A DNA stretch of 64,000 nucleotides, taken from the NCBI GenBank assembly GCA_007258455.2, contig VDFB02047230.1, positions 156,585,118 through 156,649,117 on the forward strand, given 5' to 3'. This document shows positions 48,691 to 59,349 of the stretch, one piece after another. This DNA is from Sequoia sempervirens. Lineage: Eukaryota > Streptophyta > Pinopsida > Cupressales > Cupressaceae. Both the position numbers and the translations under genes were made by a program. The first letter of the stretch is position 1; each line of letters begins with the position of its first letter. Under the pieces are notes generated by a model. The model made no database searches and had not been told where the DNA came from. It was given only the letters and a program-made list of their open reading frames with translations.

Positions 48691-50330
48691 TGTAGTAACA
48701 AAAAAAGTATCCCTTTTTTCTTCATTTGGGAAAATCAATAAATTAAAATGAACCTAATGTTGCCTTGATTTAGTGTTGTAATATGTTTCTCATAGTCACA
48801 TTAATTTTAGGGCCCTTTTTAACTAAATGGACTTAATTGTGCCTTATTTAAGGTGTTGTGAAGTGTATCTTTACACTTTCACACTAATCTAGGGTTTTAT
48901 TAATTAATTGGGTTTTATTAATTAATTGAGGTTAATTTCCTTAATTGGAAAATTTTGAGGGATAAAACCTGACATTCATAAATACCATTACACAACACTT
49001 AATTTTAGAAGGTGTGTTTCCTAGGTTAGTGACCTAGGACCCATTCAACACCTAGCGAATGGGTCTGCACTAGGTCTTAGGACCCTATTTTCATATAATA
49101 TTTCATATTTCTCAAAGTGTGTCCTAGTTAAGTGACCTATGACCCATTCATCACATGGAGAATGGGTCCTCACTTAGACATAGGACCCCCCTTGGGATAT
49201 GTTTTTGGTAGTATTTTAATGATTTCAAATCCTAGATTTGATGTCGGCTTGTGATATTTGAATTTCAAGATCATTTAATGTTAAGATATGTATAAATACA
49301 AGGCTATTCCACTTAGTTTCGCCTAGAATAATTCTTATTCAAGCATCCTAATAGAAATTTTGTGAGATCAAGAGCATTCAAGATAATTTATAAGGCATTC
49401 AAGGGTAGATTATTGAAGAATATTGCAGCAATCAAGATCCATTTCATCATGTCAAAGACATAGTGCATCATGCATATTGTTGAGCTAGTGTGTTGATGTA
49501 GAATTCAAGATCAATCAAGTATATTCAAGGAATTGTTTCACATCAAGTTCAATACCAAGATCTACATTCATTGAGGCCACTTCATCCTAGTTTTCATATC
49601 TACAATCCAAGGTTTCAATTGAGGTTTGATGAGTTGTTACATATTGTTTTTCATTCATCATTCATTTATGCATTGTTTCACTTCAAGATTTAATTACCAA
49701 AATGGGGTTTGACCAAGGAAAACCCCTATCCCCTAACAAAACAACATTTTAATTCTCCTTTGATGTGTGATTGCAAGTTTTAGGTTGAAGATCATTTAGA
49801 GAGAAAAATTGAAAAAGTTGTCAAAGTTGCTAAGAAAGTTGTCAAATCATCGAAACTGAGCTACAAGGCTTATTTCTAGCTTTCTGACACTGCTCGACTA
49901 GGCTCTGGGAGTGTATAAATTGAATAGTTCATAACCCATAAATTTATTTTCCAGATCCCTAGCCAGGATCCATTCACCTTAGGGCGAATGAGTCCTCAAT
50001 GATATCCATAAAAACACTTTTTGCAATAGGTACACAACATTTGACCCTCTTAAATCCTCCCTTTTGATTACTATATCAGTTAGGTTTAATTTCTAGAACT
50101 CATTTAAACATCATAACCCTTATATTGAATGAAATAGAGTGGAAATTAGGTTCATAATTTTGTTTCATTATGGTGAACCTCTTTTCCTTTATTTCATTTT
50201 TGTGAACATGACGCTTTTGAGCATTGTAATTGAACCAAAGGAAATAGGGTGTCCACCTTTTAGGAGATGGAACTTAGGACCTATTTAACACTTTATTTCA
50301 TTAGGAAACAAAGATCCCTCAACCAAGTGA
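48691..50330 (+). repeat. 5' LTR of element C (right end uncertain)
   Basis: It begins TGTAGTAACAAAAAAAGTA, and 48,691-49,010 matches 57,919-58,250, which follows a polypurine tract. A TATA-like TATAAATACA lies at 49,291. Its inner part, around GGGGTTTGACCAAGG, is related in inverted orientation to the facing LTR to the right. The true 3' end is not visible, partly because the second LTR copy is truncated. Confidence 0.7.
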
Positions 50331-50339
50331 CTCAATTAA

Positions 50340-51802
50340 GGGAAGGGATAGGGGTTTCCTTGTGTGATTAAACAAGGGTTCACCATTAAATGAATCTTTA
50401 AAGGAGAAATGAAAACTCTAATGTACTAAACCTTATAAACTTGAAAGTATTAAATGAAATTAACAAATAGCATGAAACAAAAAAGTACCTAGAAGAATGG
50501 AGAGATCAAAACAAGGTCCAAAAACCCTGGAAATTGTTGTTTTAAGGTGCACTAGGACTGATATGCCAAGCTAGGAAATTGAGTCCTGCTATAGGAATCT
50601 AGGCAAGATCTGGAATCTTCTAGTGATTGATCAAGATCTACAAAAAACTGGAAAAAGGGTTGTATTGGGACTCATACACCCAAAGGGGAAATTTAGTCCC
50701 AATATTAGGGTTTGACTGATATTTTTGTAGCCTTTAGTGATCTTTTGTAGCTTTCGTCTTGTTTGATTCTTTAAGTCCGAAAGTCTAAATTCTGGCCTGT
50801 AGGTGAGTTTTTGTGAAGATGACAACTTTGACAACTTTTTCTTCAAAGGATCTTCAAGCTTCATTTCACCTAGATCTACAAACACACATCAAGAGGGGTA
50901 AAATGTTTTTTTGTTAGGGAATAGGGGTTTGCCTTGGTCAAACCCTGTTTTGGTAATCACACCTTGAAATGAAATAGAAAAGAATGAAGGAATGATAAAT
51001 GAACAAATGCAATGTTGCAACTTACCAAACCCTTGAAATGAAGGTTGAAAACTTGTGTGAAATGGATAGCATGAATGTGGATCCTGATTCTTGATTGAAT
51101 GCTTGAAACTTGTCTTGAATTCTTGCTTGAATAATGAAACCTACATCACAAATATTAGCTCACAAACACACATGATGCATGAAGAATTTGACATAATGCT
51201 TGAATCTTGAATGTTACTCCAAATGCTTGATGGTTTTCTCTTGAATTCTCTTGACTCATGAACTTGCTATAGGAATACTCTCTCAAAATTGCTAGATGAC
51301 TGGAAAACTTTCTAAGAGAAATTTTTGTGAAACAACCTTGTATTTATACTTATTTAAGCCCAATTTCTTGAAATTACAACACTACAAGCTGACATCAGAT
51401 CTAGGATAGTAAAATATCGCCAAGGAATTTATTTAAGATAGGTCCAAGTTAAAGTGGGACTCATACACTAGGTTGGGCGTGTGAGTCCCAGTGGTTTAAA
51501 CTTGGGACACAAACTCTAAGAAATGTTAAGTTTAATGCAACATCTGAAACCAGGCCCTGATACCTAAGTGTGACCCATATGCCCAAAGGGATGTATGAGT
51601 CCCAGATCCCTAGATCTAGAAGATATAACCTCAAATATTAAATTATGATTTTCCAATTCTTAAATGTCGGGATTATCTATAAAAAATGTATTTAATAAGG
51701 CTTGTGGATGCAAAATAGGACCAATTAAAGCATAAATAAACCTAATTTTCATAGGGAGGGCCCAAACAAGTGTGAAAATGTAAAGGGATACATTTTTCTA
51801 CA
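50340..51802 (-). repeat. Minus-strand LTR of a D-related element
   Basis: Its start, on the minus strand at 51,802, is TGTAGAAAAATGTATCCC, nearly the same as the LTR of element D. It keeps the TATA-like box (51,341-51,350) and the GGGACTCATACACC motif region. No internal element sequence follows, so it may be a solo LTR. Its inner boundary near 50.3 kb is uncertain, and no clean target duplication was found. A minus-strand frame of 84 codons at 50,631-50,885 lies inside it and has no recognisable motif. Confidence 0.6.
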
Positions 51803-52616
51803 CTACAGTAGTTTGCTGATTTTGGAGTACTTTTCATCCTAGAATTAGATCTTGCATTCATTTGCATTGAATTAGATCTCAGTTAGGGTTTATAATTTTC
51901 ATTCAACTTTGCATTGCATCTAGGGTTTTAGGATTGCATTGTTTGCATTCTTTAAATCTGAAAAATCACAAAAAAAAAATAGTCATCTTGCATATCATTT
52001 ACATCATATAAACTTGCATTTGAAAATTGAAACAAAATTGCATATCAAACTAGGTGTTTTAGGTCATCATTTTATCACTTTTGCACTTAAATTTCACATT
52101 GCATTCTACAGAAAATCAAACTGAAACTTACTATAGCAAACCTGAATCTGAAAACCATTGGAAAAGAATTAAAAATTAGTAAAAATTAGTTTCAAAACCC
52201 TAATCTAGGACCCATTCGCCATAGGTTGAATGAGTCCTTGATCAAGCCTTAATCAACATTTCTGGAAATTAAAATCTTCATTTATGTGCTTTTTTTTGCT
52301 ACTTTTAGATTTTTGTTTCAGTTTGTTGCTTTCATATTTCCGTTTCAGTTTGTTGAGTTTTTGTTTTATTAATTTCATCATATCTATCCTAATTTGGTAC
52401 ATTTAGTGCATTGTGTGATTTCAAATTTACATTTACAAGATTTCATTTTCAGATTTTTGCATAGTGTAATCAACAAATTACCTTGTTTATAATCTAAAAA
52501 AAATCATTCTAGGTCATTGCATTGCATTATAAGCCTCATTCCATTTTGGGTTTTCACACTAAGTTTGTGAAACTTGTATGATCTTTACAACTTGATGTCC
52601 TATTAGTAATACTATT
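51803..52616 (+). other. Untranslated leader of element C
   Basis: AT-rich sequence lies between the LTR region and gag. I could not identify a primer-binding site; it may have been displaced by the inserted minus-strand LTR. Confidence 0.45.
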
Positions 52617-54312
52617 GTGAGATGTACTTTGAGACTCATGTCATCCTACGATACACCATTCACTGTGGATCTTGGGTTTTCTAACTCTCTTTCTAATAGT
52701 GTTGATAATCAACCCCCTATGGATCATAGTATGCATACCTCATTTTCCATGACTTCCCTACCTACAACTAATGTGCATGATGTTAACAACACTATCCCTA
52801 CCATCACTAGTCATACTCAAGCTTTGGGGTATACCCAAAGCCAAGGTGGAAAGTCAATTCCTCCTACAATACCCATTTCCATTCCTACATACACTAGTAC
52901 TCAAGTTACCACAACCATTCATCCTTCTAGCAATGCCAACACTTCATTAGTTATTTCCATAGGGAATCCTTCTAGCTTTGTGCATTCACATACCATATCT
53001 CCTCAACCATCCTCCCTCACAAATATACAATTCACTTTCCCTTCGCATACATACACCAATCCCTCCACCTTACAATAATAACAATGATGCCATCCTTAAC
53101 ACACTTATGCAAAATGTGACATCCATTCAACAACGAGTCGCAATCCTAACTCAAAACAACAATGGTCAACCTTCACAATACATCAAAACTAACCCATTAT
53201 CTCTAGAGATATTGAGAACACCAATGCCACAAGGTATAGAAGTTCCTAGATTTGAGAAATATGGTGGGAAAGGAGATCCTATTAGCCATGTTTCTACTTA
53301 CACAACCCTATGTAGTGATTTCATCTTCAAAGATAAGCTCTTGGCTAAACTATTCCCTAGATCCTTGAAGGATACTACTTTAGAGTGGTTTTCTTCCTTA
53401 TCAAATACCTTAATTGGTTCATTCAATGAGATTTTTGATGCCTTTTACAACCACTTCCACATTCACATGGGTCCCAAGATGACCCTATTTGATTTAATGA
53501 CATGCAAACAAAAGGATGATGAGAAAGTAAAAGATTTCATAGCACACTATCAAACACTTTATTCATAAATAAACATTAAGATTCTTGATGTCAACATTCA
53601 ATGAATGTTTATTGCCAATTTACAAAGAAAAATCCAAACCAAACTTGAGATGTTGAAATTCCCTTCCTTCACACAATTATGTACAGCCATTCATCATTAT
53701 CAAAATTCAGCTTATAATCATGATGTGAAAAATTCTTCTATCCATCCTAAAAATTTTGAATGTGCACCTCAAAATAATTACCAACCTTTCAAGAAGTAGA
53801 ATAGGGTCTTTATACAACTTAATTCCCCTCAACCAAATCAACAAGTTGATAACCAAGTGGTTGCCATAAAGACGACAAATTCATATTCCTTTGCGAATAG
53901 GAATATAAAATTTTCTCCTCTACCTGATACCCTTCATAATATCATGCTGCAACTTGTGGAAAAGAATATGCTTTCCCTTCCTCCTGTCAGAGTTCTTGAT
54001 CCTAACAAACCATTACCCACAGGCTATAGACCAAATTCTTATTACCATTATCACCGAAAAAATGGACATGATATGAAATATTGTAAGCATCTTAAACATC
54101 TTGTGAAAGAGCTAATTGATTCTAATCATCTTCTAATTGGAGGTGTGAATGATCAAGGTAATAAGTCTTTAGCTCCTCCTAACCAAACCTTACAAATCTT
54201 TACAAATCTCATGCCGAAACACACTATTTCATTTGTGCAAGCTAGTGAAACAAAGAATGATGTGATGAATGTTGACATGGATGATGAAAACACAAAAGAT
54301 GACATTGAATAA
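52617..54312 (+). pseudogene. gag: Element C gag, Tat/Athila-like, decayed
   Basis: The N-terminal 150 residues are Ser/Thr/Pro-rich. After a frame change near 53,080 the capsid core reads GIEVPRFEKYGGKGDPISHV, then KLFPRSLKDTTLEWFSSL, FNEIFDAFYNHFH and CKQKDDEKVKDFIAHYQTLY. This is the usual pattern of plant Tat/Athila-type Gypsy gag. Stops follow near 53,568, 53,602 and 53,799. A YHYHRKNGHDMKYCKHLKHL segment stands where the zinc knuckle should be, with the first cysteines replaced by tyrosine or histidine. It would have formed the virus-like particle. Confidence 0.8.
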
Positions 54313-54324
54313 GAACCGATTAGA

Positions 54325-54789
54325 ATGGTGTCGTTTATTGAACCTAAAAATCATAAGGGCTCAACCAAAATTCCTCTTGATATTATTTTCTCACAAAAAG
54401 ACATACTTAAACATGCACCTGATGGTCCTCTTTACATAGACAGAAGAATCAATGACAAGCCTACTAATGGGATATCAATTGATCGCATCTATGTAGAGAA
54501 TTTGATCACTGAAGAATTCCTATTTGTGCATGAACTCTATCAAGATACATATGAAAAATCGAAGGCATGGATCAAAAAACATAATGATTTTTCTTGTCCT
54601 ACGATTGGATTGATAAATCTCCCTTTAAAAGTTGGACCAAAAACATTAAATGTCTCATTCACCATCATCTCGCCATTGAACCAATTTCGTGTGAAGTTAG
54701 GTTATCCATGGCTTCGCTCCATGAATGTCATCCCATCAGTTGTGCATAAATGTTTGAATTTTCCCTTTGGAAATAAATCTTTACTATAA
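54325..54789 (+). pseudogene. Element C protease-like domain
   Basis: The domain has a PLKVGPKTLNVSFTII...LNQFRVKLGYPWLRSM core and ends SVVHKCLNFPFGNK, the closing pattern of retropepsins in Tat-type plant Gypsy elements (LLGRPWL...VPSTLHQ). I do not see a clear DTG catalytic triad, so activity is doubtful. It is separated from gag by TAA at 54,310 and is followed by TAA at 54,787, not by RT. Confidence 0.6.
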
Positions 54790-55661
54790 ATCATAGTGGC
54801 TTTAATCCTGTGTCTTCCTGTGGGACTTTTCATTGGATTTATTTTGGCCCAAGCCTATTGAACCTATTGGACCTCATGAGGACTACTTTTTCAAAGAATA
54901 TCAAAAGTTTAAGGTGAAACACATAGCAGAATTATCCCTTAGAAACATGCCTCCAATTGTGATTGAGCCACCTATCCTTGAAGAACCAATGATTGAATAA
55001 AAATCCCTTCCAAATATCCAAGAGAAACCTATGACAAATCATCCTACTATTTCTTATAAGAGACCATAAGACAATCAAAACAATCACGTTGTGCCCCTTA
55101 AAGTCAAAAAAGTTTATAAAGCTAAAGAGAAAGTGGTTGAACAACCTCCTATGGTTCATTTTGTTCCTCCCATAAGGGAATAAATGAAACCTATGACTAA
55201 AAAACCTACTCCTACACAATCACAAATTGACAACAGATTGAAATGAAATTGAAATGCTAGAGTGTAGGCGTAGAAGTTGTGCTATTGCTCGTATGTTACA
55301 ACCTAAAGAAGAAAAGAGAAAAATAAAAAATCAGCATTTGAACCTACTCAAAGCAATGCATGATGATTATATACCCTCATTGCAATATAAACAAGAACCT
55401 TCAAGAGAAATTGACATTCAACCTCCTATTGTGATTAATTTAGATGATGACATTAATACTACAAAGATTGATGAACAAGTGCATAATGAGTTGAATTCAT
55501 TGTTTTCCTCTTCCATAAGCTTAAATGATAATTCTCCTAAGAAGAATGTTGAACTTGGTATGTGTCCTAGTTCAACACTTGATGTTGTCCCTTTGGCTAG
55601 TTGTCTTCCTTTTGTATATACCAATCAGGATTGGGATGCAGACGAACTACTAATAGGTTGA
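54790..55661 (+). pseudogene. Element C post-protease region
   Basis: Coding-like but broken sequence continues after the protease and matches element D downstream of the gap. It ends with an open 135-codon stretch containing TTKIDEQVHNELNSLFSSS and LDVVPLASCLPFVYTNQDW before TGA. No polymerase motif is present. Conservation of this tail in two elements suggests it was once a functional part of the polyprotein. Confidence 0.55.
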
Positions 55662-57918
55662 CTCGCATGTGCCTTACTAGTATTTTGCAGTATTGGTTTC
55701 TTTTCATGTTTCTTTATGTGATTACATGTGTGTATTGTGATACCTCATGTTTTTACGTTTGATGTATCTCTCTCTCTTTTTGTGCATTCCTCTATATGTA
55801 TCTACATTCTTCTCTATGTCGTAAACATTTTCCTTTTTGCTTGTCTTGTGTTTTCCTTTTGGGGATGACGCAAGGCATCGAGACATTTAGGTCTCTTCCA
55901 TGTTGACCTAAAAGGATTCTTCTTTATTTTCACTCTCTATGTGTGATTCTTCCAGTTCTATGAGTATTTGGGGAATGATGACATTTTTGAGCTCTATAAC
56001 AATATTGTAGCAAAGATATACTGACCCCGAATCCATAGATCCCTTATGTATTTTTGGTTGCAACCCCTCCATTTTTTGTGATGTAGCTTTATTTTGGAAA
56101 CATATGACTTGGCATAGGGATTTTTGAGTAAAGCTCTCATGTCTTAGGATTGAACATTGGATACTTTAAAGCATTTGCTCACAACAATGGTGTTAGCAAC
56201 CACTTTAAAGTGGGGGCATACATTGATAATATCTTTCAACATTTTGCATATTTCATCTTGTGATTTTCTTTTTTCTTGTGATGCATCCTTCTCTTGGTGG
56301 TGTCATTCGGTTTGATGTCCTCCAAGAGTGTGATATTTCTTAGTGTATGACTTTCCTCTTAGTGGTGATGTGACACACTGCATTCCCTAAGCTGTGAAAC
56401 TTTTACTCTTGATTTTTCCTATCTTGGAGACATTAGGCATGTTGTTCATTAAGAAGAAGACCTTACATGAATGAAGCGAAGTCCCTTTGAAAAAAAACCT
56501 ATATATAATGTTCATAAGTGTTTGGCATAATGCAGCTTGGTAACCTTATGAAGCTTGAACACAACCCTAATAAAGGCCACCAAGCATAACACCAATGAGT
56601 TTTTTAGTGGCTAATATTCACCAATTGGCTAATAGTTGAGATTTGGGAATCCAAAATTGGCTCATAGTTTGAGCTATAACGTCACTTGAATTGCCACATT
56701 TTTACAAAATTTAATTATAGTCTTATTTAAATCTCCAAAGAATTTATTTTATTTAAAAAATTAACAAAAAAATTCCACAATATTTGATATATGATTAGAA
56801 TCACCTAAATTTTATAAATTATAGTAGAAATCTATATTAATTCACCAATAATATATCATAATTATTAGTTGCTTTAGGACTATATTTCTAATATTTAGTT
56901 TCCACCATTAATTTACAAGGTAAAATGTACCCATGATCTGTAATGCTCATGGGGCCCACAATTTTAGGTCTCATGAGCATTATAGATTATGGATACATTT
57001 TACCTCGCAGAGTGCAACAAGGGTCGTTAGATCAATGATCTAAAAGCAATTTTGAGCCCCATGAGAATTACAGATCATGGGTACATTTTACCTTGCAAAA
57101 TACAATGAGGGCCATTATATTATATTTTAAAATAATGATGGAAATTCTACCCCTTAAACCCATCAATAATTTCCACTCTTGAGCCCTTACTTTTCCATGA
57201 GAATTATTTTTAGATTGGATAGATTCACCATCATAATTAATGCATTTCCCAGTTATTTTTCAAGATTCTCCAAAATTATCTATAAAATTTTAGTGATGTA
57301 AAAAAAAATTCCAATAAAATTAATATTTTTTCAAAAAAAGGGAAAAATTCATCAATGGAAATTAATATTTTTCCCTAAAAAAATGAAGGATTCGCCAAGA
57401 TTCTATATCTTGTTTTGAGGAGAGTTTCTTAAAGTTATCACTTCATAACAAACCTTGCTTGCCTATGGAGCCTTCCTAATGTTCATAGGTGTTTGACATA
57501 ACATAGCTTGTTAAGCCCTATGGAGCTCAAAACCCTAAATTCAAGGCCACTTAGCATAACACACCTTGCTTTCCTATGGAGCCTTCCCTAGAATTGTGGT
57601 GCCTTATTGAAGTTTTCAGGAGGATAGATTTGATATGGTATGGGAGCCTAAAATGATTCTCTCATTTTTCATCTTTTTGAAATACTCACCTAGTGGATAG
57701 CCTAAGGTTCCACTACCATAGAGTGAGCACTCGACAAAATGAAAATTGATAGCCTAGATGTGTTCCACATCACGTTGGATAATCTAGGCTTGATCTTCTT
57801 GGTCTTTGATAGTGTATGATTGTGTATCATTTTCATTGATGCATACATTAGTGTCTTGAATGTCTACTTTAGTGTGAGTTTGACACAGGGTCATACTCTC
57901 ACTAAAGTGGGGGGAAAA
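55662..57918 (+). other. Element C 3' noncoding region with an inserted palindromic repeat
   Basis: The flanks match element D (GGGGATGACGCAAGGCATCG, CATTTAGGTCTCTTCCATG). AAGGCCACCAAGCATAACAC-type units recur near 56.57, 57.44, 57.49 and 57.55 kb. About 56,640-57,420 is AT-rich, has no partner in D, and holds the inverted repeat at 56,916-57,096, so it looks like an insertion. AAAGTGGGGGGAAAA at 57,904-57,918 is the polypurine tract. Confidence 0.6.
56916..57096. repeat. Three-arm inverted repeat, MITE-like
   Basis: Arm 1 (56,916-56,955) contains GGTAAAATGTACCCATGATC and CTCATGGGGC. Arm 3 (57,055-57,096) is its near-perfect inverse ending CATGGGTACATTTTACCTTG. A second, more diverged inverse arm lies between them at about 56,968-57,007. 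The outer arms pair as terminal repeats of about 40 bp. No coding capacity or clear target duplication is seen. Confidence 0.65.
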
Positions 57919-58252
57919 TGTAGTAACAAAAAAATTATCCCTTTTTCCTTAATTTGGGAATAATAAATAAATTAAAATGAACCTAATGTTGCCTTGATTT
58001 AGTGTTGTAATATGTTTCTCATATTCACATTAAGTTTAAGGCCCGTTTTAACTAAATGGACTTAATTGTGCCTTATTTAGGGTGTTGTAAAGTGTATCTT
58101 TACACTTTCACACTAATCTAGGGCTTTATTAATTAATTGAGGTTAGTTTGCCTTAATTGGCCCATTTAATTCAAATCCAAGCTAATTAAATGCAAATTCT
58201 AAGGGATAAAACCCGACATTCATAAATTCCATTACACAACACTTAATTTTAG
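57919..58252 (+). repeat. 3' LTR of element C, truncated by copy B
   Basis: It begins TGTAGTAACAAAAAAATTA right after the polypurine tract and follows the 5' LTR to CACTTAATTTTAG, where the 5' LTR continues AAGGTGTGTTTCC but this copy changes to copy-B sequence. Confidence 0.8.
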
Positions 58253-59349
58253 GTGTGTTGTTGATGGTGTTTCTCACAACAACAACTCGTATGAAAATGA
58301 TATTCTATCTCTCTTGAAAGATAACCTTCAACAATAAATTGCTGAAAATCACCCCAAGGTCTCTTGGGTGTCAGGTCTTGACAATGCATAAACAACTCAG
58401 ATAATATGTGAAAATGCTGGTAATCACAATCGGACCTTACTACAAGCAAAACTGTATCTCTCCAATTTATCCGATTCTGCAATATTATGATCTTAAATCC
58501 TAGATCTAACCAAGTAATAAAGAAACATTAAAAGATGAAGGTGAAAGAGATGTAATGAAATATAAACTATTTCTAAGATGAACAATGTAAATGATAAACA
58601 CCTGGAACAGACCAATCTCAAATAACCAATTCCTGCTTAGCCCACAATGCAATATCACAAGAAAGGTGCAATCTTCTAAGGCATACAGATTTTCAAATCA
58701 TAGACATTCATCCACAATTGAACTAAGCACAAATAGATGTATGGTCCAAGTTGACTTCACCAGTCTACTACAATCAGATAGTTACTAGGAGTATAGACCA
58801 GAGATTGCTACAAACATTCCAAGCATGAAACCATAAACATTTTTCACCAAACTAATCTATTTCTAAATTTAACATCAAATCTTATATCTTCAAGCAATTT
58901 CAAAAGATGGAACAACAAGAACCATGCAAGATAAACTAACACAAAAGAATTCACCAGAGAAACCACAATTCCTTCAATTGTATTAGATCACCAAAATGTA
59001 GCAACAATTCCACTATTCTGTGTTACAACATTTTCTCCAAAGAACTAACTACTATCTCTACTACAGAATGCTCTAGCTCTTTCTTAATCTAACTTGTCTC
59101 TATTATCTGTCTCACTAACTCCTTACAAATGAGGCAGGAATGCCATTTATAGAGAATCCTCAAACATGTCGGCCCAGCCAAACATTTACAAAATAAAATA
59201 GCCAAAACAAGTCAGCCTCAGGAATTTCAAAATAAGGCACACATTAAATGCCGATACATCATCAAGGTTGGCCCAAACACATTCGTCAATGCAACCCAGA
59301 TCAACACATGCCCTATAATAATAGGGAAGCACAAATCTCAAAATTGGCA
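58253..59349 (-). repeat. 3' flank of copy B, possible LTR
   Basis: About 320 bp next to the gene match the 3' flank of copy A. A TATA-like box lies at 59,146-59,152 on the minus strand. The far end on the minus strand is CATCAACAACACA, inserted in the LTR of element C. An internal TGTTGTAACACAG near 59,030, or TGTGTTGATC near 59,310, could be an LTR start pairing with that end, but neither has a convincing polypurine tract. The frames here (for example 58,249-58,482) have no recognisable motif. Confidence 0.5.

Noticed and set aside
48691..51802. One single 3.1-kb LTR running TGTAG to CTACA
   Set aside because: The halves are inverted relatives of each other and the right half begins like the D-type LTR on the minus strand, so two LTR sequences are more likely.
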